Positions 19,446 to 26,752 of a DNA stretch of 64,000 bases are shown here, piece by piece. The notes below the pieces were generated by a model. It made no database searches. It saw only the letters and a list, made by a program, of their open reading frames with translations, and was not told where the DNA came from. The DNA comes from Micrococcus lylae NBRC 15355 (GTDB lineage: Bacteria; Actinomycetota; Actinomycetes; Actinomycetales; Micrococcaceae), in assembly GCF_001570885.1 (NCBI RefSeq), contig NZ_BCSN01000006.1, forward strand, positions 1 through 64,000, read 5' to 3'. The translations under genes were made by a program, and so were the position numbers. Position 1 is the first letter of the stretch. Each line of letters begins with the position of its first letter.

Positions 19446-19446
19446 T
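19417..19446 (+). promoter_or_regulatory. Probable promoter of the DUF3117 gene
   Basis: TTAGCA (19417-19422) and GATAAT (19441-19446) are separated by 18 bp. This is one of the few -35/-10 pairs in the window. It overlaps the end of the preceding gene and would give a leader of about 105 nt. Confidence 0.45.
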
Positions 19447-19556
19447 GAACGTGTGACGGGCGACTCGCCGACAGGCGGCGAGCACGGGCCCGAGACGTCG
19501 CAGCCCTGCACCGGGCGGTCGTCGTCCTGAGCCGACCAGCAAGAAGGGAAGTCGCA

Positions 19557-19727
19557 ATGGCCGCCATGAAGCCTCGTACGGGGGATGGCCCCATGGAAGT
19601 GACCAAGGAGGGCCGCAGCCTCATCATGCGAGTTCCGATCGACGGCGGTGGCCGCCTGGTCCTGGAGCTCAACAACGAGGAGGCCGCAGAGCTCAAGGAG
19701 TGCCTGGTGGGAGTCACCGAGGCCTGA
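19557..19727 (+). CDS. DUF3117 family small protein
   Basis: A 56-aa protein. It follows AAGAAGGGAAG at good spacing and reads MAAMKPRTGDGPMEVTKEGR, then LIMRVPIDGGGRLVLEL, then NNEEAAELKECLVGV. This is the highly conserved actinobacterial DUF3117 family (Rv1211 in M. tuberculosis), normally about 54-56 aa. The function is not known to me. The gene stands alone behind its own promoter and in front of the strongest terminator in the window, which suggests abundant expression. Confidence 0.93.
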   Translation: MAAMKPRTGDGPMEVTKEGRSLIMRVPIDGGGRLVLELNNEEAAELKECLVGVTEA

Positions 19728-19753
19728 GCCCCCGCGTCTGCACTTCAGACAGC

Positions 19754-19799
19754 GCGAGCCCCCGCCTTTCGACCGCACGGTCGAAAGGCGGGGGCTCGC
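19754..19799. terminator. Strong bidirectional terminator between DUF3117 and the methyltransferase
   Basis: A perfect 21-bp stem (19754-19774 with 19779-19799) and a 4-nt loop; the inner part is CCTTTCGACC/GGTCGAAAGG. It separates convergent genes. Confidence 0.9.
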
Positions 19800-19871
19800 T
19801 CGTGCTGGGGCCGCTGCAGCCGGGACCGATCCCAGGCTGTGGCAGGCCGGACCGGGGCCGCGTCACGGTCC

Positions 19872-20528
19872 TCAGCGGCGCACCGCCAGCAGCACGCCGG
19901 TGCCCGTGGCGACCAACGCCGAGTTCCAGGCCTCGTCCTCGCGGAGGGCGCGCTCGACCTGGCGGGCGGTGACGGTGGCCGGTTCGCGGACGGCCGGCTT
20001 GGGGACGCGGTCGTGGTCGAGCGCGTCGACGATCACCAGCAGGCCGCCACGGCGCAGCATGCGGCCGGCCTGGTCGACGTCGAAGGGCAGGGAAGCCGGG
20101 TCGCCGTCGAGGACGACCATGTCGTAGGAGCTACTGCTGAGGCGGGGGAGGACCGTCCGGGACCGGCCGGTGATCATGCGGGTGCGCTGGCTGGGCAGGC
20201 GCGCCTCGCTGAAGGCCTCGCGGGCGGCGCGCTGCGCGTCGCCGTCGGCGTCGAGCGTGGTGAGCACGGCGTTCGCGGGAAGACCCGCCATCAGGGCGAG
20301 GCCGGAGACGCCGGCGCCGGTGCCGACCTCCACCACTGCGGACGCGGAGCGCGTGGCGGCGAGCACGGTGAGCAGCGCCGAGGTGCCCGGGGTGACCGCC
20401 CGCAGACCGAGCTCGGCCGAGCGCTCACGGGCACGCTCCACGACCTCGCCCTCGACGGGACGGGACTCGGCATAGGCCCAGGAGGCGTGCTTGTCCGAGG
20501 GCTGGGGGCTGACGGCCTTCATGCTCAC
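19872..20528 (-). CDS. O-methyltransferase (COMT-like, family 3)
   Basis: SAM-dependent methyltransferase of the Methyltransf_3 family, orthologous by position and sequence type to Rv1220c of M. tuberculosis. SAM-binding motif I is VVEVGTGAGVSGLALM and a conserved acidic metal/SAM motif is MVVLDGDPASLPF; VIVDALDHDRVP completes the core. GTG 20528 is preferred because GGAAGGAAG on the mRNA lies 8 nt upstream; ATG 20522 is the alternative. The length of 218 aa is normal. The substrate is unknown. In related genomes this gene lies next to the ECF sigma factor gene sigE; here that gene is absent. Confidence 0.88.
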   Translation of the reverse strand: MSMKAVSPQPSDKHASWAYAESRPVEGEVVERARERSAELGLRAVTPGTSALLTVLAATRSASAVVEVGTGAGVSGLALMAGLPANAVLTTLDADGDAQRAAREAFSEARLPSQRTRMITGRSRTVLPRLSSSSYDMVVLDGDPASLPFDVDQAGRMLRRGGLLVIVDALDHDRVPKPAVREPATVTARQVERALREDEAWNSALVATGTGVLLAVRR

Positions 20529-20749
20529 GTGTGCTGCTTCCTTCCGCGCTGGGCCCGGACCGGGCCACCGGTCCAGTGTACGGACCCCGGCGTGTCGCGT
20601 CCCGGCCCTCGTGGCCGCGGGGGTCTCGGGACCTTGGCGGCTCGGGTTCAGCCTTCTCCCAGTAGCGGCGACGAGAATAACAGGCACAGCGGGACGGCTC
20701 CGCACGACCGCCGTTCCGGACCGATCCAGGGAAGGAGGCGCTCGGACCG

Positions 20750-21754
20750 ATGGCCCGCCATCCCCTGGGGCGCCTCGACGGATATCTTGAGGGCACCCTG
20801 AGCGGTCATCGCCGTCGGCGCGTCGCCTCCCATCTTCAGTCGTGTCCCTACTGCACCGACGCCGTTCGCGAGCGTGCCCGCGTGCTGGCCGCCGCCCGCC
20901 GCGTCGAACGCGACCACGCCCACGGCGTCACACCCGCCTCCCACGGCGTCACGCCCGCCGGCCATGGATCCACGGCCGCCGGTGCGACGCACCGCCAGAG
21001 CGTCGCCATGGCCGCCCAGGGCGTCTCGGGTCGGTTCGTGGTCGCAGGGCTCGGCGTCCTCGTCCTCGCCGCCGGCGCCCTGGCGGCCGTCTGGGTCGCC
21101 GGAGACCCGTCCGACGCGGCGTCGAGCCCCGACCTGGCGGACGCCCGCAGCATCGTCGCCGACGCCGAGTCCGAGGCGGACCCGGCCGCCTCCGCCGAGT
21201 CCGCAGGGGCTGCCTCGGCCGCGGTGGCGGCGGAGAACGGGGCGGCGATCCGCGCCCTGCGCCGCCAGGGCTGGGCGGTCCCGTCCCTGCAGACGGTCGG
21301 CCTGCGCCCCCAGGGCCTGGAGGTCGCCAGCGACCAGGATGTGGTGGAGGTCTCCGTGGACTGGTCGGACGAGGAGCGTACGGTGCATGTGCGCGAGTGC
21401 CGCAGTGCGGGCGAGCCTGCGGTCCCGGCCGCGTGTCCGGGCCAGGACGGCGCCCCGGCGGCCACCGAGGGCACCCTCCCAGTGGGGGTCACCTATCACG
21501 TGACCGCGGACGACGGCACAGACACCTGGACGGCGGTCCTGCCGGTGGGCCAGGCACGGTATGTGGTCACCTCGGACATGCCGCGCGAGCGCGTGGAGCA
21601 GCTGCTGTCCATGATGGTCCTGTCCGAGCGTTCGAGCGTGGCGGACGACCTGGGCGACCCGGACGAGATCACCGACCGTCTCGAACGCGGCATCGATCGC
21701 CTGCTCGGCTCGGTGGGACTGTCCACCGGCGTGGCCCGGGGCCCGGCCCTCTAG
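20750..21754 (+). CDS. Anti-sigma factor-like protein with HxxxCxxC zinc finger and one membrane helix
   Basis: The N-terminal 40 residues have the zinc-associated anti-sigma signature HLQSCPYC (H-x3-C-x2-C). A linker contains a duplicated HGVTPAS/HGVTPAG motif, then one membrane helix (about residues 95-117: FVVAGLGVLVLAAGALAAVWV), then about 215 residues predicted outside the membrane. The protein is 334 aa, versus about 150 for mycobacterial RseA. The start has AAGGAGG about 10 nt upstream. Position (O-methyltransferase on one side, tatB on the other) matches rseA, but no sigma factor gene is adjacent and htrA is missing. Its partner must therefore be encoded elsewhere or lost. Confidence 0.82.
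   Translation: MARHPLGRLDGYLEGTLSGHRRRRVASHLQSCPYCTDAVRERARVLAAARRVERDHAHGVTPASHGVTPAGHGSTAAGATHRQSVAMAAQGVSGRFVVAGLGVLVLAAGALAAVWVAGDPSDAASSPDLADARSIVADAESEADPAASAESAGAASAAVAAENGAAIRALRRQGWAVPSLQTVGLRPQGLEVASDQDVVEVSVDWSDEERTVHVRECRSAGEPAVPAACPGQDGAPAATEGTLPVGVTYHVTADDGTDTWTAVLPVGQARYVVTSDMPRERVEQLLSMMVLSERSSVADDLGDPDEITDRLERGIDRLLGSVGLSTGVARGPAL
20921..20962 (+). repeat. Duplicated 21-bp unit inside the anti-sigma gene
   Basis: Two in-frame 21-bp units, each starting CACGGCGTCAC, encode HGVTPAS and HGVTPAG in the cytosolic linker before the membrane helix. Confidence 0.7.
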
Positions 21755-21768
21755 TAGAGTCAGAGCCT

Positions 21769-22401
21769 GTGAATATCGGTATCAACGGCGGCGAGTTCAT
21801 CGTCCTCGTCCTCATCGCCCTTCTTGTGCTGGGTCCTGAGCGACTGCCCGAGTACACGAGGAAGTTCACGGACTGGCTCCGCTCCATGAAGGTCATGGCC
21901 GAAGGGGCGAAGGAGCAGTTCAAGGAGGAGACCGGCCAGGACTTCGACGAGATCGAGTGGCGCAAGTACGACCCGCGCCAGTACGACCCGCGCCGCATGA
22001 TCCGCGAGGCGCTGCGCGAGCCCGTCGACTCCACCCGCGACACCGCCCGCAACGGCGTCCGTGCCGAGGACCTGCACGGCGGCCTGAGCCGTCAGGACAT
22101 CAAGGACATGGACCCGCGGACGATCTTCCGCCCCTCAGGCGGCGGCTCGACCGCCGCCTCCGCGGCCACCGCAGAGACTGCGGCTCCCGCGGCCACCGCC
22201 GGGACCGCCGCATCCGGCGCCCCAGCAGCCGGGGGAGCGGCCGCCGTCGCCGCCGGAGGTGCCGCCGCCGCGCTCATGGGCTCCGGCCGTGCCGAGGCCG
22301 CGATGACGCAGGAGACCCCTGCTGCGCACCCGGACACCGAGCCGGATCCGCTGGACCTGCTCGGCAAGGCGCCCGCCCCGTTCGACGTGGACGCCACCTG
22401 A
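21769..22401 (+). CDS. tatB: Sec-independent protein translocase subunit TatB
   Basis: Part of the twin-arginine translocase; TatB with TatC recognises folded RR-signal substrates. GTG 21769 begins MNIGINGGEFIVLVLIALLVLGPERLP, the typical short N-out helix with the Gly-Pro hinge (GPERLP). A long amphipathic charged region follows, then an Ala/Thr/Gly-rich tail from about residue 125. The length of 210 aa is above E. coli TatB (171) because of the tail. It lies 14 bp after the anti-sigma gene; TAGAGT 8 nt before the start may give an extra leaderless transcript. tatA and tatC are not in this window. Confidence 0.9.
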   Translation: MNIGINGGEFIVLVLIALLVLGPERLPEYTRKFTDWLRSMKVMAEGAKEQFKEETGQDFDEIEWRKYDPRQYDPRRMIREALREPVDSTRDTARNGVRAEDLHGGLSRQDIKDMDPRTIFRPSGGGSTAASAATAETAAPAATAGTAASGAPAAGGAAAVAAGGAAAALMGSGRAEAAMTQETPAAHPDTEPDPLDLLGKAPAPFDVDAT

Positions 22402-22443
22402 CCCTCCTGTCGTCCTTCCCGACGACGGCCGGGCACGCCGCGG

Positions 22444-23595
22444 TCAGCGCGGGGACAGCGGCAGTCCGACGCCGCGCAGGCTGCGCGGGCGGACGGCCAG
22501 GCGTGCGGCGACCTGCTCCAGCGCCTGCGCCGCGGGGGAGGCGGCGGTCTCGGTGAGGACCACGGGCACGCCGTCGTCGCCGCCGGTGCGGACGGCCGGT
22601 TCGAGCGGGACGGTGCCCAGCAGCGGCACCTCGGCCCCGAGGGTCTGGGACAGGCGGTCGGCGACCTCCTGGCCGCCCCCGGCGCCGAAGACCTCCAGCA
22701 CGGTGCCGTCCGGCAGGGTCATGGGGCCCATGTTCTCCACCACGCCGGCCACGCGCTGGCCGGTCTGCTTCGCCAGCTGCCCGGCACGGGCGGCGACCTG
22801 GGCGGCGGCGTGCTGCGGGGTCGTGACCACGATCAGCTCGGAGGTCGGCAGCAGCTGGGCGGCGGAGATCGCGATGTCCCCGGTGCCGGGCGGCAGGTCG
22901 ATCAGCAGGACGTCCAGGTCGCCCCAGTAGACGTCGGTGACGAACTGCTCCAGGGCGCGGTGCAGCATGGGGCCGCGCCAGGCCACCGGTCGGTCCTCGT
23001 CCAGGAACATGCCGATCGAGATGACCTTCACCCCGTGCGCGACCGGCGGCAGGATCATGTCCTCCACGCGGGTCGGGGCGGCGTGGGTGCCGAGCAGGCC
23101 GGGGATCGAGAAGCCGTGGACGTCGGCGTCGATCAGTCCCACGGACAGCCCACGCCGGGCCAGCGCGACCGCGAGGTTGGCGGTGACGGTGGACTTGCCC
23201 ACGCCGCCCTTGCCGGAGGCGACGCCGACCACCCGGGTGAGCGTGCCCTCTCCGAAGGGGTTGGCCGGACGGGAGCCGCGCAGTCGCTCCTGCAGGTCGC
23301 GGCGCTGCTCGGGGGTCATCACCTCGAGCCGCACCTCGGCTTCCGCGCAGCCGTCCAGGCCCTCGACGGCGGCCCGGGCGTCCGCCTCGAGCGTGCCCTT
23401 CAGCGGGCAGCCGGCGATCGTGAGGCGCAGCACGACCTCGAGCCGGCCCGGGGAGGACTCCCTGACGGAGGCGACCATGCCGAGCTCGGTGACCGGACGG
23501 CGGATCTCCGGGTCCTGCACCGCCGCCAGGGCGACGAGAGCGGCGGACTCGAGAGCCGTCGTCGGGGTGGAGGTGACGATCTCGGGGGCGCTCAT
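22444..23595 (-). CDS. mrp: Mrp/NBP35-type iron-sulfur cluster carrier ATPase
   Basis: P-loop ATPase that carries or delivers Fe-S clusters. It has an N-terminal MIP18/DUF59 domain (about residues 12-95), then the ParA/MinD-like ATPase with deviant Walker A GKGGVGKST and LIDLPPGTGD. In many Mrp proteins the segment after VVENM holds a CxxC cluster motif. Here it reads VVENMGPMTLPDGTVLEVFGAGGG without cysteines, as I recall for actinobacterial homologues, so cluster binding must differ or be absent. The length of 383 aa is normal. The ATG overlaps the DUF1003 stop codon by 4 bp, so the two genes are coupled. Confidence 0.9.
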   Translation of the reverse strand: MSAPEIVTSTPTTALESAALVALAAVQDPEIRRPVTELGMVASVRESSPGRLEVVLRLTIAGCPLKGTLEADARAAVEGLDGCAEAEVRLEVMTPEQRRDLQERLRGSRPANPFGEGTLTRVVGVASGKGGVGKSTVTANLAVALARRGLSVGLIDADVHGFSIPGLLGTHAAPTRVEDMILPPVAHGVKVISIGMFLDEDRPVAWRGPMLHRALEQFVTDVYWGDLDVLLIDLPPGTGDIAISAAQLLPTSELIVVTTPQHAAAQVAARAGQLAKQTGQRVAGVVENMGPMTLPDGTVLEVFGAGGGQEVADRLSQTLGAEVPLLGTVPLEPAVRTGGDDGVPVVLTETAASPAAQALEQVAARLAVRPRSLRGVGLPLSPR

Positions 23596-24335
23596 GCCTG
23601 CGGTCCCTCCTGGGGGCGCTCGGCGGCTGCCTCGGCGGCCTCCTCGGCGGCCAGGAGCGCCAGCGTGGTGGTGGAGGTGTCCTCCGCGTCGGCGGGTCGA
23701 GTCCCGCGCTTCTTCTTGCCGGTCTTCTTGGCCGAGCCCTTCTTGGTGGTCTTCCTGTCCCGGTCCGCGGAGCGGGCCTCGAGGAGGTCGTTGCGGATCT
23801 CGTTGCGGATCTCCTCGCGCAGGGACTCGCGGAGCTGTTCGACGATGTCGTCGGACAGGCTGCGCATCTCGGAGCGCACGAAGTCACGGGTGGAGACGTC
23901 CTGCAGGGCTAGGCGCAGGCCCGCGATCTCGCGGGTGAGGTACTCGGTGTCCGCCAGGTTGCGCTCGGCGCGGTCGCGGTCCTCGCGCAGGGCCACCTTG
24001 TCACGGTCGTCCTGGCGGTTCTGGGCGAGCAGCAGCAGCGGGGCGGCATAGGAGGCCTGCAGCGAGAGCATCAGGGTCAGGGCGGTGAAGCCGATCGCGG
24101 CGTCGTCGAAGCGCAGGGACTCCGGACCCCAGGTGTTCCAGCCGAGCCAGAGGGCACAGAACAGCGTCATCCAGAGCAGGAACTGCGGCGTGCCCATGAA
24201 GCGGGCGAAGCCCTCGGTGGCCTCGCCGAAGGCGTCCGGGTTCGGGGAGAGGCGGGGCAGGCGGCGGCGGCGCGCGCTGAGCGGGGTGTCCAGTCCGGAC
24301 TGGCGGGTGCGCGGGTCGTTCGCGTTCTCGGCCAT
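23592..24335 (-). CDS. DUF1003 membrane protein
   Basis: Contains the DUF1003 core: two hydrophobic segments (FLLWMTLFCALWLGWNTWG and IGFTALTLMLSLQASYAAPLLLL) followed by the diagnostic LAQNRQDDRDKVALREDRD. A charged coiled-coil-like region and a Lys/Arg-rich, then Ala/Glu-rich C-terminus follow. The function of the family is unknown; in actinobacteria it is regularly encoded between mrp and the MgtE/CBS gene (Rv1232c region), as here. The ribosome-binding site TAAGGAG overlaps the upstream stop codon. Confidence 0.9.
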   Translation of the reverse strand: MAENANDPRTRQSGLDTPLSARRRRLPRLSPNPDAFGEATEGFARFMGTPQFLLWMTLFCALWLGWNTWGPESLRFDDAAIGFTALTLMLSLQASYAAPLLLLAQNRQDDRDKVALREDRDRAERNLADTEYLTREIAGLRLALQDVSTRDFVRSEMRSLSDDIVEQLRESLREEIRNEIRNDLLEARSADRDRKTTKKGSAKKTGKKKRGTRPADAEDTSTTTLALLAAEEAAEAAAERPQEGPQA

Positions 24336-24344
24336 GGGCGCTCC

Positions 24345-25616
24345 TTACTGCGTGCTCGTCGTCGGGTTCGGCAGGTCCTCGGGGTCCATGGCGCGCCAGT
24401 CCTCCGGGAGGATGTGGTCCAGCACGTCGTCCACGGTCACGGCGCCGACGACGCGCTGCTGCTCGTTCACCACGGGGATGCAGGTGAGGTTGTAGGTCGC
24501 CAGCTCGCGGGTCACATGGGCGATCGGGGCGAGGTCGGAGACCGGCTCGAGGTCCTTGTCCAGGATGTTGCCCAGCGGCTCCGGCGGCGGGTAGCGCAGC
24601 AGCTGCTGGAAGTGCACGGCGCCGAGGTAGCGGCCGGTGGGGGTCTCCAGCGGGGGACGGACCACCAGCACGAGGGAGGCGCGGGCCGCGGAGATCTCCT
24701 GCTGGCGGATGGTCGCCATGGCCTCGGCCACGGTGTCCTCCGGGGCCATGATCACCGGCACCGGGGTCATGACGGAGCCGGCGGTGTCCTCCTCGTACTC
24801 CAGGAGGCGGCGCACGTCGTCCGCGTCCTCGGGCTCCATGAGCTCGAGCAGCAGCTCCTGCTGGCTGTCCGGCAGCTCGTGGAGCAGGTCGGCGGCGTCG
24901 TCCGGGTCCATCTCCTCCAGCACGTCCGCGGCGCGCTCGATGTCCAGGTGGGAGAGGATCTGCACCTGGTCGTCGTCCGGGAGCTCCTGGAGGACGTCCG
25001 CGAGGCGCTCGTCCTGCAGCTCGGAGGCGACCTCCACGCGGCGCTTGGCCGGCATGTCATGGATCATGTCCGCCAGGTCGGCGGGCTTGAGGTCCTCATG
25101 GTGGGCCACGAAGCTCGTGGCGCCCTGCGGCTCGGCGCCGGAGGTCCAGCGGGCCTCGTTCCAGGCGATGAGCCGGTGCTCGCCGCGGGGGCGGCCGAAG
25201 GTGCTGCGCCCGGCGTCCTTGCGGACGTACAGCTCGGTCATCAGCCAGTCGCCGTTGCGCTGCTGCTCCAGTCCGGCATCCTCGAGGACGACCTCACCCT
25301 CCCCGTCCAGCAGCGTCATGCGGCGGTCGAAGAGGTCGGCGGCCACCGTCTGCTCGGCGCCGCGGCGGGAGAACCGGCGCAGGTTGATCAGGCCGGTGGT
25401 GATGATCTGCCCGGAGTCCATGGACGTCACGCGGGTCATCGGCACGAACACGCGCTTCTTGCCGGGGACCTCGATCACCAGGCCGATCGCCAGCGGTGCG
25501 TTGCGCAGCCCGCGGTCGAGCACCACGACGTCCCGCAGGCGGCCGAGGCGGTCGCCGAGCGGGTCGAACACGTCCAGGCCCAGCAGCCGGGCCACGAAGA
25601 TCTTGGAGGAGCTCAC
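24345..25616 (-). CDS. Soluble MgtE N-domain/CBS-domain protein (Rv1232c-like)
   Basis: 423 aa. An N-terminal PRC-barrel-like region (about residues 1-130, LDVFDPLGDRLGRLRDVVVL) is followed by MgtE intracellular N-domain repeats rich in LQELPDDDQVQILSHLD-type motifs, then a pair of CBS domains (about 280-410). The membrane part of a MgtE magnesium channel is absent, so this cannot itself be a transporter. It is more likely a Mg2+- or adenylate-sensing regulatory protein. GTG 25616 is 6 nt after TAGGCT, so the message is apparently leaderless. First gene of the unit with DUF1003 and mrp; divergent from the stress-protein gene. Confidence 0.88.
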   Translation of the reverse strand: MSSSKIFVARLLGLDVFDPLGDRLGRLRDVVVLDRGLRNAPLAIGLVIEVPGKKRVFVPMTRVTSMDSGQIITTGLINLRRFSRRGAEQTVAADLFDRRMTLLDGEGEVVLEDAGLEQQRNGDWLMTELYVRKDAGRSTFGRPRGEHRLIAWNEARWTSGAEPQGATSFVAHHEDLKPADLADMIHDMPAKRRVEVASELQDERLADVLQELPDDDQVQILSHLDIERAADVLEEMDPDDAADLLHELPDSQQELLLELMEPEDADDVRRLLEYEEDTAGSVMTPVPVIMAPEDTVAEAMATIRQQEISAARASLVLVVRPPLETPTGRYLGAVHFQQLLRYPPPEPLGNILDKDLEPVSDLAPIAHVTRELATYNLTCIPVVNEQQRVVGAVTVDDVLDHILPEDWRAMDPEDLPNPTTSTQ

Positions 25617-25622
25617 CGGTCC

Positions 25623-25628
25623 AGCCTA
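25623..25628 (-). promoter_or_regulatory. -10 box of the MgtE/CBS-DUF1003-mrp unit (leaderless)
   Basis: Minus-strand TAGGCT followed by GG, 6 nt before GTG 25616. Confidence 0.6.
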
Positions 25629-25707
25629 GTCGTCCGGTGCGTGCCGTCCCAGATCGGCCCTGGGCGTACAGGGCCGCGCTGACCCGGCCGTGTGCGGGCC
25701 GACACGG

Positions 25708-25713
25708 CAGAAT
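25708..25713 (+). promoter_or_regulatory. -10 box of the stress-protein gene (leaderless)
   Basis: CAGAAT lies 6 nt before ATG 25720; no ribosome-binding site is present. Confidence 0.5.
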
Positions 25714-25719
25714 GGGCAC

Positions 25720-26667
25720 ATGTCCTTCATGATGTCCGGACCGAACGCCTCCCGTGACGACGGCCTGCCCCGCGGCGAGCTCGTCTCCACCCACACCACC
25801 CGCGCGGCCGCCCAGGAGCAGCTGGAGAAGCTGGTCCAGGGCGACGTCCCGCCCACCTCGGTGACGATCGTGGGCAAGGACCTGCGTGTGGTCGAGCGGG
25901 TGCGCGGCCGGATGTCCTATCCGCAGGTGGCGCTGTCCGCGGGCCTGCGCGGCCTGCTCTTCGGCTCGCTCATCGGCCTGTTCATGTACCTGATCGCCCC
26001 CCAGGGCGGCGCGCAGCAGATCCTGTTCTCCGCGCTGCTCGGCGTGGGCCTGTGGATGATCCTCGGCGTGATCGCCTTCGCGATGCGCAAGGACAGCAAC
26101 GGCTTCGCCTCCACCCAGCAGGTCGTCCCGGCCGCCTATGACGTGGTGGTCGCCTTCGAGCACGCCGGCCGCGCTCGCGGCGTCCTGAACGCCGGGACCG
26201 GTCAGGCCGTGCCCGCCGCCGCGGTCCAGCCGGGTCCGCAGGGCCAGTCGGCCCAGCAGGGTCAGCAGGGTGTCCCGACGACGGCACCGGCCTCCGCCCC
26301 GCAGGGCGCCTCCGGTCCGGACGGGTCCGAGCAGGTCCCCGCGCCGCAGGGGCCGCAGCCGGGCCAGACCCCGCATGAGGGCCAGGGCGGCCAGGCCGGT
26401 CACGCGCAGCAGGACGGGGCGCCGCAGGCGCAGAGGCCGGCCGAGGGGCCGCAGACCCAGGACGGGCAGCAGGCCCAGCCGGCGCAGCCGGCGCAGGACG
26501 GACAGCAGGCCGACGGCTCCGCCTCCGCCGACGGTGCCCCGCAGGGTCTGGACAGGACCTACGGCCTGCGCCTGTCCCAGGAGGAGGTGGACCGGATCAT
26601 CGCCGCCCGCGGCGGCACCCCCGGACAGCAGCCGCCCGAGCCGCCGCAGGGAGGCTCCGGCCGCTGA
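25720..26667 (+). CDS. General stress protein-like membrane protein with Gln/Pro-rich tail
   Basis: The N-terminal 75 residues resemble the YflT/general-stress-protein 17M domain (ELVSTHTTRAAAQEQLEKLV ... VTIVGKDLRVVERVRGRMSY). Two membrane helices follow (about 80-100 and 110-130, LRGLLFGSLIGLFMYLIA and ILFSALLGVGLWMILGVIAF). Residues 170-315 are low-complexity Gln, Pro, Gly and Ala. ATG 25720 gives a leaderless arrangement; upstream in-frame starts would extend past the promoter. Similar proteins lie beside the MgtE/CBS gene in mycobacteria (Rv1234). The function is unknown. Confidence 0.8.
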   Translation: MSFMMSGPNASRDDGLPRGELVSTHTTRAAAQEQLEKLVQGDVPPTSVTIVGKDLRVVERVRGRMSYPQVALSAGLRGLLFGSLIGLFMYLIAPQGGAQQILFSALLGVGLWMILGVIAFAMRKDSNGFASTQQVVPAAYDVVVAFEHAGRARGVLNAGTGQAVPAAAVQPGPQGQSAQQGQQGVPTTAPASAPQGASGPDGSEQVPAPQGPQPGQTPHEGQGGQAGHAQQDGAPQAQRPAEGPQTQDGQQAQPAQPAQDGQQADGSASADGAPQGLDRTYGLRLSQEEVDRIIAARGGTPGQQPPEPPQGGSGR

Positions 26668-26689
26668 CCCGGCCGGCCCGGACATGACT

Positions 26690-26735
26690 CGGCCCCGCAC
26701 CCGCCGGAAGCGATTCTCGGCACGGTGCGGGGCCG
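26690..26735. terminator. Bidirectional terminator between the stress protein and pepP
   Basis: A 12-bp perfect stem CGGCCCCGCACC/GGTGCGGGGCCG with an inner GCCG/CGGC pairing. The plus-strand 3' side continues TCGTCG, without a U-tract. Confidence 0.75.
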
Positions 26736-26752
26736 TCGTCGTGGAGTGGGCG

